From DASPNM01 sp035626515 (GTDB taxonomy: Bacteria > Bacteroidota > Bacteroidia > Chitinophagales > Chitinophagaceae), in contig DASPNM010000026.1 of NCBI GenBank assembly GCA_035626515.1, positions 62,001-126,000 of the forward strand: a DNA stretch of 64,000 bases, written 5' to 3'. Under the pieces are notes generated by a model. The model had not been told where the DNA came from. It worked only from the letters and a program-made list of their open reading frames with translations, and ran no database searches. A program made the position numbers and the translations under genes. Positions 1 through 9,400 of this stretch are shown here, piece after piece. Every line of letters begins with the position of its first letter. Positions within the stretch are counted from its first letter, which is position 1.

Positions 1-443
1 CCTAATTTATATCCTACGTTCTCATAATTCGCAAACCACGTGAAACCGCATTTCTCGTGGAAGCGCACGCTTTCGGAATTGGGAAGGTTGATCACCGCGT
101 AGACATTTCGAAGGCCCTGCCGTTTCAGAATCCGGAACAGAGCCGCGTAAAGAGACTGGGCAATGCCGGAGCGACGGTAATCATCGTGAATGTAAACGGA
201 ACATTCAGCCGACCACTGGTAGGCTGTCCGCTCCCGATAGCGGCAGGCGTAGGCGTAGCCTGCAATAGCCCCGTCCTTCTCGCAGACAAGCCAGGGATAG
301 TTCTCCAGATAATTCGAAATGCGCTCTGCAAACTGCGCGGTTGTGGGAACGTCGGTTTCGAAAGTGATGGAAGTGTTCCGCACATACGGGGCATAGATGG
401 CCAGCATCCCTTCCGCATCCCCTTGATTTGCTACCCGGATCAT
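1..443 (-). CDS. GNAT N-acetyltransferase, phosphinothricin acetyltransferase-like (3' end cut by window)
   Basis: Reading the minus strand from an ATG at 443 gives MIRVANQGDAEGMLAIYAPY and continues open to the window edge (about 147 residues). The start and the WSAECSVYIHDDYRRSGIAQ stretch, which is the acetyl-CoA pyrophosphate loop (R/Q-x-x-G-x-G/A equivalent), match the PAT/Bar branch of the GNAT family. The later NLPNSESVRFHEKCGF segment is the usual C-terminal GNAT motif, so only a short tail is missing. Such proteins acetylate amino groups of phosphinothricin, methionine sulfone or similar amino-acid analogues; the real substrate here is unknown. It is transcribed divergently from the DUF4142 gene, 118 bp away. 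Confidence 0.85.
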   Translation of the reverse strand, partial: MIRVANQGDAEGMLAIYAPYVRNTSITFETDVPTTAQFAERISNYLENYPWLVCEKDGAIAGYAYACRYRERTAYQWSAECSVYIHDDYRRSGIAQSLYAALFRILKRQGLRNVYAVINLPNSESVRFHEKCGFTWFANYENVGYKL

Positions 444-561
444 GGCCCGAAATTGTGGTTTTAATTCCACATAAAACACCGTCCGCAAAAGAAAAATCAC
501 AGCCCCGGCCACGAGGCTTCAGTTCTGCATCTGATTTGCGGGAATTCGGGAAACCCGTCCG

Positions 562-1119
562 ATGTCGTGGAGAGTTATTCCGGCGATTCTCATTATCGCG
601 TTTGCCTGTAAGAATTCGGAAAAAAAAGACAGCGTTGAGGTTGGTGATACTACCATTCCCGCGATGATCGATACCACCCGCATTCCCGCAGACAGCGCTT
701 CTGCCGATTTTCTTAGCGAGGCCGCCCGCGCAGGGAAGGTTGAAGTGGACCTTGCCGGCGCCGCTACACAAAAAGCGACCTCTCAGAAGCTGAGGGATTT
801 CGCATCGATGCTGCTGCACGACCATACAGCCACCAATGAACAGGTGAGGGACCTGGCCGCGCGAAAGGTTGTACAGGTAGCGGACAGCATGGACACGAAT
901 GTGCAGGAAGAAATTGAAGCATTGAAACAGAAAAAGGGCGCCGAATTCGATCGTGCCTTCCTGGACCGCATCGTGAGCGATCATCAAAAGTCGATTCGGC
1001 TTTTTGAAAAAGCTGCCGCGGGAAAAGATCCCGACGTAGCGGAATTTGCAATGCGCACGCTCAATTCGCTGCGCATTCACCTTGATTCGGCAAAGGCCCT
1101 GCGGTCCTCGCTAAAGTAA
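562..1119 (+). CDS. DUF4142 domain lipoprotein
   Basis: This is a 185-residue protein. Its N-terminus is hydrophobic and ends in IIAFAC, a plausible lipobox, so the mature protein probably starts at Cys16 and is membrane-anchored. The remainder is predicted to be alpha-helical, with the pattern ADFLSEAARAGKVEVDLAGA, the LRDFASMLLHDHTATNEQ stretch and a second FDRAFLDRIVSDHQKSI stretch. This is the DUF4142 (PF13628) ferritin-like four-helix pattern with paired His/Asp residues. The function of DUF4142 is not established; these proteins are common as periplasmic lipoproteins in Bacteroidota and Proteobacteria. The 3' end overlaps the convergent cupin gene by 9 bp. Confidence 0.85.
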   Translation: MSWRVIPAILIIAFACKNSEKKDSVEVGDTTIPAMIDTTRIPADSASADFLSEAARAGKVEVDLAGAATQKATSQKLRDFASMLLHDHTATNEQVRDLAARKVVQVADSMDTNVQEEIEALKQKKGAEFDRAFLDRIVSDHQKSIRLFEKAAAGKDPDVAEFAMRTLNSLRIHLDSAKALRSSLK

Positions 1120-1545
1120 CTGCTCTTCTCTTTTCGCAACGTTGCTGTAATTCCAGATCAGAATCGATGCTTCAGTCAGCGCAGTCACAGAGTGCGGCTC
1201 ACCGGAGTGAAAACTGATCAGCTGGCCTTCCCGCAGTTCCGCATCCCCATCCACCGTGTTTACCCGCACCCAACCGCGGAGCACGTGGATGGTAAGCAGG
1301 CCTTCCACTTTGTTTTCAGGTATCGCGGCACCGGCATGCAGCAGGGTCAGCACAATGGTGAGCTGATCGGTCTTGAAGACGGTTATTCCGTTGCGGTCGT
1401 TTTTTTCCCAGGCTTTTTCCGCGCGAAGCTGCCGCTCAAACTCCGGCAGGTCCACAAAGACATAGGAAGCGTCCAGGACCCGATCCCCCTCGGGACGGTT
1501 GATCGTTGCCTCATTCCTTTTAAGTTCCATAAACCCTTTTTTCAT
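1111..1545 (-). CDS. cupin-domain protein
   Basis: This 144-residue protein has a single small beta-barrel. LLHAGAAIPENKVEGLLTIH is the first cupin-type motif, with E and H in ligand-like positions, and REGQLISFHSGEPHSV is the second, where GEPH supplies a histidine. The first motif lacks the usual HxH, so metal binding is uncertain. The N-terminal 40 residues are charged and helical. The ATG at 1545 is chosen; an in-frame ATG at 1530 is also possible. It lies 12 bp downstream of the DUF72 gene on the same strand, so the two are probably cotranscribed. Substrate unknown. Confidence 0.75.
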   Translation of the reverse strand: MKKGFMELKRNEATINRPEGDRVLDASYVFVDLPEFERQLRAEKAWEKNDRNGITVFKTDQLTIVLTLLHAGAAIPENKVEGLLTIHVLRGWVRVNTVDGDAELREGQLISFHSGEPHSVTALTEASILIWNYSNVAKREEQLL

Positions 1546-1557
1546 AAGGTAAAAAAA

Positions 1558-2304
1558 CTATGCCAGCCGGCCGCTTTTTTCGCGTTTCTCAACCAGCCGT
1601 TTGAAAGCAAGAGCATTCCTGAGGGCCGCGGCGGTGGCGGTATTGTTGAAATAAACAAACACTGTTCGGGCTTTCCTGCTCTTAAGTATTGGAGAAGCTA
1701 TTTCCTGCAGCTTTGATGCGCGGTATACCGAGCGGTAAAGTACAGGCACCCCGTGAAAGCGGTAATACACGACCGGGTAGTTGATTATGGGTACATCCGG
1801 CAATTCGGGAAAACTGGAGCCGCAGAAACTCACGCCTTGTGCAGCCAGAGTACGGAAAACTTTCTTCTGCCACCAGCCTGGATGACGAAATTCCACAGCG
1901 TTTTGGAACTTGGGATCCATGGCTGACAGGATCGATTCAAGTATTTGCGGGCTGTACCCGGTAGCCGCAGGAAGCTGGAAAAGCACGGGCCCGGCTTTTT
2001 CAGCAAGTCCTTCCTGCAGCGTGCCGTAAAAATCGGAAAGCAGCCGATCCACGTCCCGAAACCGCTTGTAATGTGTGATGAGCCTGGGCACTTTGACGGC
2101 AAATGAAAAGCCGGGTGGACTTTCTTCGTACCATTTCCTCAACATGCCCGGCCGTGGAAAGCGGTAAAAAGTCACGTTCAGCTCCACGGTATTGAACCGC
2201 CCGCAATAATATTCAAACCATCTGCTGCGCGACAGGCCCGAAGGATAGAAAATGTCTTTCCATTCTCCGTAATGAAATCCGGAACATCCTATATACCATT
2301 TCAT
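1558..2304 (-). CDS. DUF72 domain protein (YecE-like)
   Basis: A 248-residue protein beginning MKWYIGCSGFHYGEWKDIFY, the diagnostic start of the DUF72 (PF01904) TIM-barrel-like family. Other family hallmarks are FNTVELNVTFYRFP, PGFSFAVKVPRLITHYKRF, the GPVLFQLP motif, AVEFRHPGWW and, near the end, ARTVFVYFNN. The length is normal for the family. The biochemical function of DUF72 proteins remains unknown; the fold suggests an enzyme with a sugar-phosphate or nucleic-acid substrate, but that is inference. It is the first gene of a two-gene unit with the downstream cupin gene and is divergent from the BrkB-family gene, 52 bp away. Confidence 0.9.
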   Translation of the reverse strand: MKWYIGCSGFHYGEWKDIFYPSGLSRSRWFEYYCGRFNTVELNVTFYRFPRPGMLRKWYEESPPGFSFAVKVPRLITHYKRFRDVDRLLSDFYGTLQEGLAEKAGPVLFQLPAATGYSPQILESILSAMDPKFQNAVEFRHPGWWQKKVFRTLAAQGVSFCGSSFPELPDVPIINYPVVYYRFHGVPVLYRSVYRASKLQEIASPILKSRKARTVFVYFNNTATAAALRNALAFKRLVEKREKSGRLA

Positions 2305-2356
2305 AGACGCCCAGTCGCGGAAGCCAGACTGGCATTATTTTTCGCAGCAAACGCGT

Positions 2357-3292
2357 ATGCCTTGGAAGAACATGCTGTCCATCGCGAAGGATACGTTCCG
2401 CGAATTCGGCGCAAAAAAAGTTCCAAAGCTAAGCGCGGCCCTCGCTTACTATACTGTTTTCTCCCTCCCGCCGCTGCTGGTCATTGTGATCTGGCTGAGT
2501 GAACTTTTCTTCGGCCGCCAGTCGGTGGAAGGCTCGATCTATTCGGAAATGGCCAATTTTATTGGGCCGGACGGTGCTGCGCAGGTCCAGGAAACGATCC
2601 GCAATGCCGCGAGCGCGCGAGGCAGTGGATTCGCGGCCGCCCTGGGTATCTTCACGCTGCTGCTTGGTGCCGGGGGCGTGTTTGGTGAAATGCAGGATTC
2701 TCTTAATCATATCTGGGAACTTAAGGCGAAACCCAGAAAAGGACATGGATTGCTGCGCCTGGTTAAGAACCGGCTGATCTCTTTTTCGATGGTGATTGTT
2801 CTCGGATTTTTGCTTCTTGTCGCCCTGGTCATCAACGGAGTTCTGGAAATGGTGCTCGGGAGCGGAGCAGGTGGTCCGGAAACGGTATTGCTCTACATTG
2901 CCAACCTGGTGGTTTCTTTTCTGGTAACGGCTGCCCTGTTCGCGGCCGTATTCAAAGTGTTGCCCGACGCACGCATCGGATGGAAGGATGTGATTTCCGG
3001 CGCCATCGCCACGGCCATTCTTTTTATGCTGGGCCGGTTCCTGATCAGCCTCTACCTCGGACGCAGCCGTGCGGCGGATGCCTACGGAGCGGCAGGCTCG
3101 GTCATTCTGATTCTGATGTGGGTGTATTATTCCGCCATGATCGTTTACCTCGGAGCAGCTTTGACACGTGCATTCGCTGAACGCAGGGGTTCCCGGATCT
3201 ACCCAAGTCAATATGCCGTGTGGGTCGAACAGGTGGAACAGCCGGCCGGGGAAATGCATGAAAAAGAACGGCACAAGGGCCGGACAAAATAA
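2357..3292 (+). CDS. YihY/BrkB family inner membrane protein
   Basis: A 311-residue polytopic membrane protein. It begins with a cytoplasmic helix (FREFGAKKVPKLSAALAYYT) leading into the first membrane segment, FSLPPLLVIVIWLSELFFG. SAALAYYTVFSLPPLL and the later FKVLPDARIGWKDVISGAIATAILF, YGAAGSVILILMWVYYSAMIVYLGA and LTRAFAERRGSR stretches are characteristic of the UPF0761/BrkB (PF03631) family. About six membrane helices are visible. It was once annotated as ribonuclease BN by mistake; the real role is unknown, probably transport or envelope-related. The Nei-type glycosylase starts 2 bp after its stop, so the two genes form a transcription unit. Confidence 0.9.
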   Translation: MPWKNMLSIAKDTFREFGAKKVPKLSAALAYYTVFSLPPLLVIVIWLSELFFGRQSVEGSIYSEMANFIGPDGAAQVQETIRNAASARGSGFAAALGIFTLLLGAGGVFGEMQDSLNHIWELKAKPRKGHGLLRLVKNRLISFSMVIVLGFLLLVALVINGVLEMVLGSGAGGPETVLLYIANLVVSFLVTAALFAAVFKVLPDARIGWKDVISGAIATAILFMLGRFLISLYLGRSRAADAYGAAGSVILILMWVYYSAMIVYLGAALTRAFAERRGSRIYPSQYAVWVEQVEQPAGEMHEKERHKGRTK

Positions 3293-3294
3293 TT

Positions 3295-4026
3295 ATGCCG
3301 GAAGGTCCCTCTATCGTTATCCTGAAGAAAGAAGCCGCACCGTTCAAAGGGAAAAAAGTTCTCGAAGTATCGGGCAACAGCAGGCTCGATATTCAACGGC
3401 TGGCAGGAAAAAAATTAGTTGATTTCAGGAGCTGGGGAAAACATTTTCTGATCTGTTTTCCGAGTTTCACTCTGCGCATTCATTTTCTCCTTTTTGGGTC
3501 TTACAGGATCAATGAGAGAAAGCAAACCGTGCCCCGCCTGTCATTGCGCTTTCGAAACGGAGAACTCAATTTTTATACCTGCTCGCTGAAATTCATCGAA
3601 GAAGACCTGGACGATGTCTATGACTGGAGCGCTGACGTGATGAGCCGCCGCTGGCATCCTGCAAAAGCCAGGAAGAAGCTGCGCGCTCAGAAAGCGATGC
3701 TCGCCTGCGACGCGCTTTTGCAGCAGGACATCTTCGCGGGTGTAGGAAATATTATTAAAAACGAAGTCCTTTTTCGGATACGCGTGCATCCTGCCAGCAG
3801 AATCGACGCCCTCCCGCTGTCGAAATTGGGGGAGATGGTGCGGGAAGCGCGGAATTACAGCTTCGATTTTTTACGCTGGAAACGGGTATACCAGCTGCGG
3901 AAGCACTGGCTGGTGCATACCAGAAAACAATGTCCTCGGTGTGAACGCCCGCTCACAAAAGCATACCTCGGAAAGACGCGGCGCAGAACCTTCTTCTGCG
4001 AAACCTGCCAGCGCCTTTATGAATGA
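3295..4026 (+). CDS. Fpg/Nei-family DNA glycosylase-AP lyase (endonuclease VIII-like)
   Basis: A 243-residue protein. It starts MPEGPSIVIL, and after Met removal Pro2 is the Schiff-base nucleophile and Glu3 the catalytic acid of the Fpg/Nei family. The GKHFLICF stretch carries the conserved Nei lysine, and QQDIFAGVGNIIKNEVLF is the helix-two-turn-helix DNA-binding motif. The C-terminus has a zinc finger, CPRC followed by CETC, ending in R-R-R-T-F-F-C, where an Arg in the hairpin contacts DNA. It is expected to excise oxidised pyrimidines in base-excision repair. At 243 residues it is a little shorter than E. coli Nei (263). It is translationally close to the upstream BrkB gene and overlaps the convergent kinase gene by 10 bp. 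Confidence 0.92.
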   Translation: MPEGPSIVILKKEAAPFKGKKVLEVSGNSRLDIQRLAGKKLVDFRSWGKHFLICFPSFTLRIHFLLFGSYRINERKQTVPRLSLRFRNGELNFYTCSLKFIEEDLDDVYDWSADVMSRRWHPAKARKKLRAQKAMLACDALLQQDIFAGVGNIIKNEVLFRIRVHPASRIDALPLSKLGEMVREARNYSFDFLRWKRVYQLRKHWLVHTRKQCPRCERPLTKAYLGKTRRRTFFCETCQRLYE

Positions 4027-6050
4027 GCGTGTTTAGACCCCGGGCTACCTCCCGCAAGTTTGAGTGTCGTTGACAATTGGGGCTTTGGCAGTGAAAGTGG
4101 CAGCAGCACCGTAAACACCGATCCTTTTCCCGGCTCGCTTTCCACCCGGATTTTCCCGTCGTGCCGCTGCACGATCTCGCTCGCAATGAACAGCCCGATA
4201 CCGAAACCCGGAAATGTTTTTTCCTGTTCCCCTTCCGCCCGGTAAAAGCGTTCGAAAATCTTGTGCTGTTCCGGCTTCTCAATGCCAATTCCGTAATCCC
4301 GAATAGTCACGGCCACCTCTTCCCCTGTAGGATGCAGCTGTACCTCGATTCGGTCGGACGCGGGGGAGTATTTGATCGCATTCGTGAGCAGGTTCGTGAT
4401 CACCTGCCCCAGCCGGTCCCGGTCCCCATAGATCATTACCTGCGACGAGCTCTCAAAGCTGATCAGGTGGTGAGACGTCGTTTGTTGCAGCTCTTTGACC
4501 GTCTCCATCACCAGCTCATTCAGGTTGAAATGCTCCATGTTCATCTCAAATTGTCCTGTTTCCACCCGCGAAAGGTCGAGCAGTTCCCCGATCAGGCGGG
4601 TCAGCCGCGAGATTTGCTTGTCAATGGTCAGGAGCGACGTCAGCAGCAGCGGCCGGGGCAGCTCTTCGTTTCGCGAGGTACGGTCGTTAATGAGCTGCAG
4701 CAGCAGTTGCACATACCCTTTGATGGAAGTGATAGGGGTCTTCAGCTCGTGGCTCGCCATCTTTATGAAATTATCTTTTCGCTTTTCCAGCTCCTTCATT
4801 TCATTGGTGAAATGCTGCAGATCCTTTTTCATCCGGATGATGGCATTCCCAAGCACGTCGCCGCGGCTCCGGGGTTCCACCGGGACGCCGAAATTTCCTT
4901 TCCCGATCGCCTCTGCTGCTTCCGCGAGCGCGCGGTTGGCTTTCTCAATCCGCAAAATGGATTCGGAAAGCCTGCCTATGATATCGTCCGATGCTTTTTC
5001 CAGGTGGACGCCGGTTCCCCCTGCTGCAATTCTCTGGGCGGCGCGGTCCAGCTCCCCTAACATGATCGTCAAATTGCGGATGACGAAAATGATTACGCCG
5101 ATGCCGCCAAGTACCATCAGCCCGATCACGACCACGGCGGCATTTCTGGACTGCTTTTGTTTGCGGTAGATCGAGCTGATCTCCCGCTCCACGTGATCCA
5201 CGATATATTTTTGAAATGAACGCAGCTGCTGCACCCCGGCAAGTGAAACAGCCCACCAGGTGTGTGCATCGTAGCGCCCTCCGGGCTCAAAAGTTTGGAA
5301 AAGGCTGTCAATATATTGTGTCGTTGCCTGCAACTCGGGGGACCGCCGGATGCTGTCAAACCCGCGTTTTCTGATCGGGGACGCCTTTTCAAAAAACTCT
5401 TTTTCGTACGTGCGGTAAACATCGTAGACGCCTTTTGTTGCCCTGAGCGTTTCCATAATATTTCGCTGCGTATACAGCGCGTTGTAGATATTCGTGCGCA
5501 CGACCGCCAGGTAGGTTCCCATTTCGGAAAGGATCTTTTGCGTCACCAGGTCCTGGAACACGGGTTCGAGGTGGGCGTTGGTCACCACGGGAATGGTGTT
5601 CATGGTATTGAGCCGCAACACCGCGCTGGTGAAGTAGTGCATGATCGCGTCAGCGGAAGCCTTCCGGCTGTCGATCGCTTCCCGAAATTGCCCGAATGGC
5701 GAAAGAAAAGTGTACGTTGCGAAATTGCCCAGGGTCTCTGCATATTTGCTTTCAAGGCTGCGCAGCATGCTGTCAGTTCGCATACGCTGCAAGTTCATTT
5801 CCATCGCCTCCTCGCCGGTAAGGGCGAACTGGATCGAGTGGCGGCGTTCCGCCTGCAGCTCATTGCTCAGCGCGTTCAGATCGGCTGACTGATGAATGCG
5901 CCCTATGTATCCGCGCAACAGATCCAAATTCCTCTTATGTTCCGAAAAAAGCTCTAATGACAAATAGACAAGCAGAACCAAAGGGATCAGGCCCACCAGT
6001 GACAATTTCACAGGTAAAGGCAGCCGTTTAAAAAAGAAATGAGCAGGCAC
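4017..6050 (-). CDS. sensor histidine kinase with NIT-like periplasmic domain (NIT-HAMP-HisKA-HATPase)
   Basis: Read from a GTG at 6050, just after the stop of the preceding receiver gene, this gives 677 residues. Residues about 12-35 are a first membrane helix. The extracytoplasmic region (about 40-295) has NELQAERRHSIQFALTGEE and a long all-helical body resembling the nitrate/nitrite-sensing NIT domain (PF08376), whose hallmark is a Q-x-E-R helix. A second membrane helix (about 303-325) leads to a HAMP-like segment (about 326-380). Then come HisKA with MASHELKTPITSIKGY (phospho-acceptor His434) and HATPase with NLLTNAIKYS, RDYGIGI and GFGIGLFI. No receiver domain is attached. It is the last gene of the giant-kinase operon; its kinase core closely resembles those of the two giant proteins. 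An upstream ATG at 6257 is in frame but lies inside the receiver gene. Confidence 0.88.
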   Translation of the reverse strand: MPAHFFFKRLPLPVKLSLVGLIPLVLLVYLSLELFSEHKRNLDLLRGYIGRIHQSADLNALSNELQAERRHSIQFALTGEEAMEMNLQRMRTDSMLRSLESKYAETLGNFATYTFLSPFGQFREAIDSRKASADAIMHYFTSAVLRLNTMNTIPVVTNAHLEPVFQDLVTQKILSEMGTYLAVVRTNIYNALYTQRNIMETLRATKGVYDVYRTYEKEFFEKASPIRKRGFDSIRRSPELQATTQYIDSLFQTFEPGGRYDAHTWWAVSLAGVQQLRSFQKYIVDHVEREISSIYRKQKQSRNAAVVVIGLMVLGGIGVIIFVIRNLTIMLGELDRAAQRIAAGGTGVHLEKASDDIIGRLSESILRIEKANRALAEAAEAIGKGNFGVPVEPRSRGDVLGNAIIRMKKDLQHFTNEMKELEKRKDNFIKMASHELKTPITSIKGYVQLLLQLINDRTSRNEELPRPLLLTSLLTIDKQISRLTRLIGELLDLSRVETGQFEMNMEHFNLNELVMETVKELQQTTSHHLISFESSSQVMIYGDRDRLGQVITNLLTNAIKYSPASDRIEVQLHPTGEEVAVTIRDYGIGIEKPEQHKIFERFYRAEGEQEKTFPGFGIGLFIASEIVQRHDGKIRVESEPGKGSVFTVLLPLSLPKPQLSTTLKLAGGSPGSKHAHS

Positions 6051-6067
6051 GTAAGAATTTTTTTTGG

Positions 6068-6454
6068 TCAGCTGGAGCTGGCACGGGCCCCGGCGGCAAA
6101 TTTGTTGATCTTCGAAAACATATCTTCCATATCGAAGGGCTTCGATATGAACTCGTCGGCACCGGCCTCGAGGCAGATTTCGCGTGCGTTCGGGTGAGCA
6201 GAAATCATCATGATTGGAATGGCAGATGTAGCCTCGTTCTTTTTGATGCGGGCGCAAACGTCAATGCCGTTTATTCCCGATAAAAGCATATCCATAATCA
6301 TTAGATCGAAGTACTGGTCTTCCAGCAGCCGCTCCGCCTGCTCGCCCCGGTCCGTAACGGTGACGTTATACCCGCGGTATTCAAGCATCATCTTGATCAT
6401 CGTTCCGATGTCGGGGTCGTCGTCCACGACCAGGATTCTGAATTTATTCTTCAT
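6068..6454 (-). CDS. stand-alone response regulator receiver (CheY-like)
   Basis: A 128-residue protein consisting of one REC domain. ILVVDDDPDIG gives the acidic pocket (Asp11-Asp13), FDLMIMDMLLSG the phospho-acceptor Asp55, MMISAH the switch Ser, and EFISKPFD the conserved Lys. There is no output domain, so it likely works by protein-protein interaction or as a phosphate shuttle in a relay. It starts 3 bp after the stop of the 2609-residue kinase and ends 17 bp before the NIT-domain kinase, so it is transcribed with both and is the obvious phosphorylation partner of kinases in this operon that lack their own receiver. Confidence 0.93.
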   Translation of the reverse strand: MKNKFRILVVDDDPDIGTMIKMMLEYRGYNVTVTDRGEQAERLLEDQYFDLMIMDMLLSGINGIDVCARIKKNEATSAIPIMMISAHPNAREICLEAGADEFISKPFDMEDMFSKINKFAAGARASSS

Positions 6455-6457
6455 ACC

Positions 6458-9400
6458 TCAAGCGCCTGCTTTAGGCAGTGTAAATGTAAAAAGTGCTCCC
6501 TTATCTTTCTCGCTCTCCACACGGATGGAGCCGCCGTGCCTCGTGATGATTTCGCGCGCTATGTAAAGGCCGATCCCGAACCCCGGAAAAGTCTTTTCGT
6601 AGTCGCCTTCCGCCCGGTAGAAACGGTCGAAAATCTTGTCCAGGTCGTTTGCGCTGATGCCAATCCCGTAGTCCCGCACGCTCACGGCCGGTTTCCCGTG
6701 CTCGGTCGTAACGCGTACCTCTACCAGGTCGTGGTCCGGTGAATACTTCACGGCGTTCACCAAAAGGTTCACCAGCACCTGCCCAATGCGGTCGCGATCG
6801 GCATCCACCTGGTGCACGGCATCGTGTATTACCTGAATACGGTGCTTTGTATTGGTGTACAATACCTCCTGTACGGTTTCAACCACCAGCTCGTTAAGGT
6901 TGAAATTTTCGGGTTTCATTTCAAGCCTGCCGGTTTCAATCCTCGAGAGATCGAGCAGTTCGGAAAGCAGCCTCGTGAGCTTTGTAACCTGTTTGTCGAT
7001 GATGGAAAGCGAGCTTTTGATCGTTTTCGGGCCAAGTTCAATCTGACCGGTACTTTCCGCTTCTACCATGCTTTTCAGCAACTGCACATAACCCTTGATC
7101 GACGTCACCGGCGTTTTCAACTCGTGACTGGCCATTTTGATGAAGTCGTCCTTCTGCCGGTCCGAAATGTAGAGCTTCCGCAATTCTTCCATCTGCTGCA
7201 CGCTTTGCGTAATGTCGTGACTGATCAGCATTACCGCGTACACTTCGCCCTCCAGGTTTTCCAGCGGCACATAGTTGTGTTCGTAATAACGATCCGATAC
7301 CAGGGATTTCACCTTATCCCGAATAACAGTCACGCCGCCGAAAGCAGCCATCAGGTCCGTCATCATCTGGGTATCCTTAATTTCCGGATTCAGTTCCACT
7401 ATACTTTTTCCGATCACCTCTCCTTCATAATAACGGGAAATCAGCTGCCGCGCCTGGTTGTTCAACGTGATGAACCGAAGATCCCTGTCCATAACCAGCA
7501 CCAGGTCCAGAGAAGAATTGATCAGCTTTTCCACAAACTGGTTTCGTTCGTTAAGCTCCAGGTTTGCACGAACAAGCTGCTCTTCCGCGTTCTTTTGCTC
7601 GGTAATGTCCTGTAGCGTCCCGATCATCTTTACAGGTTTCCCCTCTTCGTCCATCAGCACCTTGACCATAGCCCGAACGATTTTATCGACACCTTCCGGA
7701 AGTCGGAGCCGAAACTGCGAAGCGGTGGACTCGAACTCGCGACTGCCGTTACGTTCAAAAAGCTTTCGTGCATTCACGAGGTGTTCGCGAACGCGTTCCC
7801 GGCTGCGCGCTGCGTCCGAAGGATCCATGCGCTCGAGGGCTATCTCGAACGTCACGGGGGAATGGCGGTCCCCATAACCATAAATTTCATACATCTCATC
7901 CGACCATTGCACGGCCCCGGTAACGAGATCCCATTCCCAGCTTCCGAGCTGCGCGATGCGTTGGGCTTCCCGCAGCTGACGGTTTTTCTCGTCCAGTTCT
8001 GTCGTGCGCTCACGCACCTGTGCTTCGAGTGTTTCGGAAAGGTGGCGGAAGCGCTCTTCGCTCTGCCGCAACTGGTGCTGCACCTCCTTGAGTCGCGAAA
8101 TGTCCTGGATAAAGGCAATTCCTTTGTCCTGTGAACCCGCCAGCATAGCGTAGCCGACCAGGGCGGCGAGCCGTTCACCTTTCTTGTTAAAATAGGCCGT
8201 CTCGTATGGGGCAACGGCCTCTCCTTGCAACGCCCGCCGAACGCTAGCTTCATGCAACGGTCCGTCCTCCGGAACAGTGAACTTGCGCCAGTTCACCAAC
8301 CCGTTTTTCATGTCTTCGCGGTTGTACCCGAGCAGCTGCAAGAAAGCATCGTTCGCGTCGTACACTTCCCCATCTACTTTCCAAAAGGCGACAGGGAGAA
8401 TATTCGATTCGAAGAGGAAGCGAAAGCGCTCCTGGCTCTGCCGCACCAGATCCTCTGCGCGTTTCTGATCTGTGACGTCGATAATGATCACCTGTACGCT
8501 GCTGTAATCATCGTTCTTGGGAAAGTCAATTCGTCCCAGGATATTCAGGCGTTCTCCTCGAATGTTCTGGACCACGGTTTCTGTTTCCAGCCGGCCACCT
8601 CCTTCTGCGATAAGCCGGAATTCTTCGATAAAAGTGGCTAGGGTATCTTCTACAAAATAATCTTTCAGTCCGGCCAAAAGGTCTTCTTTCGTGCCGCCGT
8701 AAAGTTTAACGGCAGCCTCATTCACGTTTTTCACCACGATCAGGCTAATCAGCTCCAAAAGCACGTCTCTGTTTTCGCGCAAATACTTGTCAAAATCCTT
8801 TACGCCCTGCGCCTTCAGCTCATCGATCCGGCGTTTCACCATGCTGAAATCCTCGTCCCAGGTTGGGATCGGGGAATTTTCGAACATATGGCGGTAGCGG
8901 TTTTCGCTTTCGCGCACTTTTTCTTCGCCCAGGATGCGGTCGTGCACGTCGACCACTGAGCCAATGAACCCCTGGAACCTGCCCTCGCTGTCCAGGCGCG
9001 GGCTGCCTGAGTCGGCGACCCAGCGATAATCGCCCGACTGATACCTCAGCCGGTAGGTGAGCCGGAACGGAGTGTGCTTTTCGTTGGCGGAGATAAAAAT
9101 TTCCGAAGCATTCCTGCGGTCGTCGGGATGCACCGCCTCCAGCCAGCCGAAGCCCAGGGCTTCCTGTTCGGTCTGACCTGTGATCTCATACCATTGACGG
9201 CTCAGATAACTGCAGGACCCATCTTTTTCGGTAATCCAAATTGTCACGGGCGCCGTATCGGCCAGATTTCGGAAATACATTTCGCTGTCGCGTACCCGCT
9301 GCTCTGCCAGTTTGTGCTGTGTGATATCCGTAGAGACCACGAGCACATGGCGCATCTGCCCGCTTTCGTCAAACAAGGGGGTGGAACGGCAAAGCACCCA

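Noticed and set aside
205..1080. 291-codon minus-strand frame opposite DUF4142
   Set aside because: Shadow of the GNAT and DUF4142 coding regions; the GNAT frame is a different one.
6051..6257. Longer N-terminus for the NIT-domain kinase from an ATG at 6257
   Set aside because: It would lie inside the receiver gene and add a stretch unlike protein; the GTG at 6050 follows the receiver stop directly.
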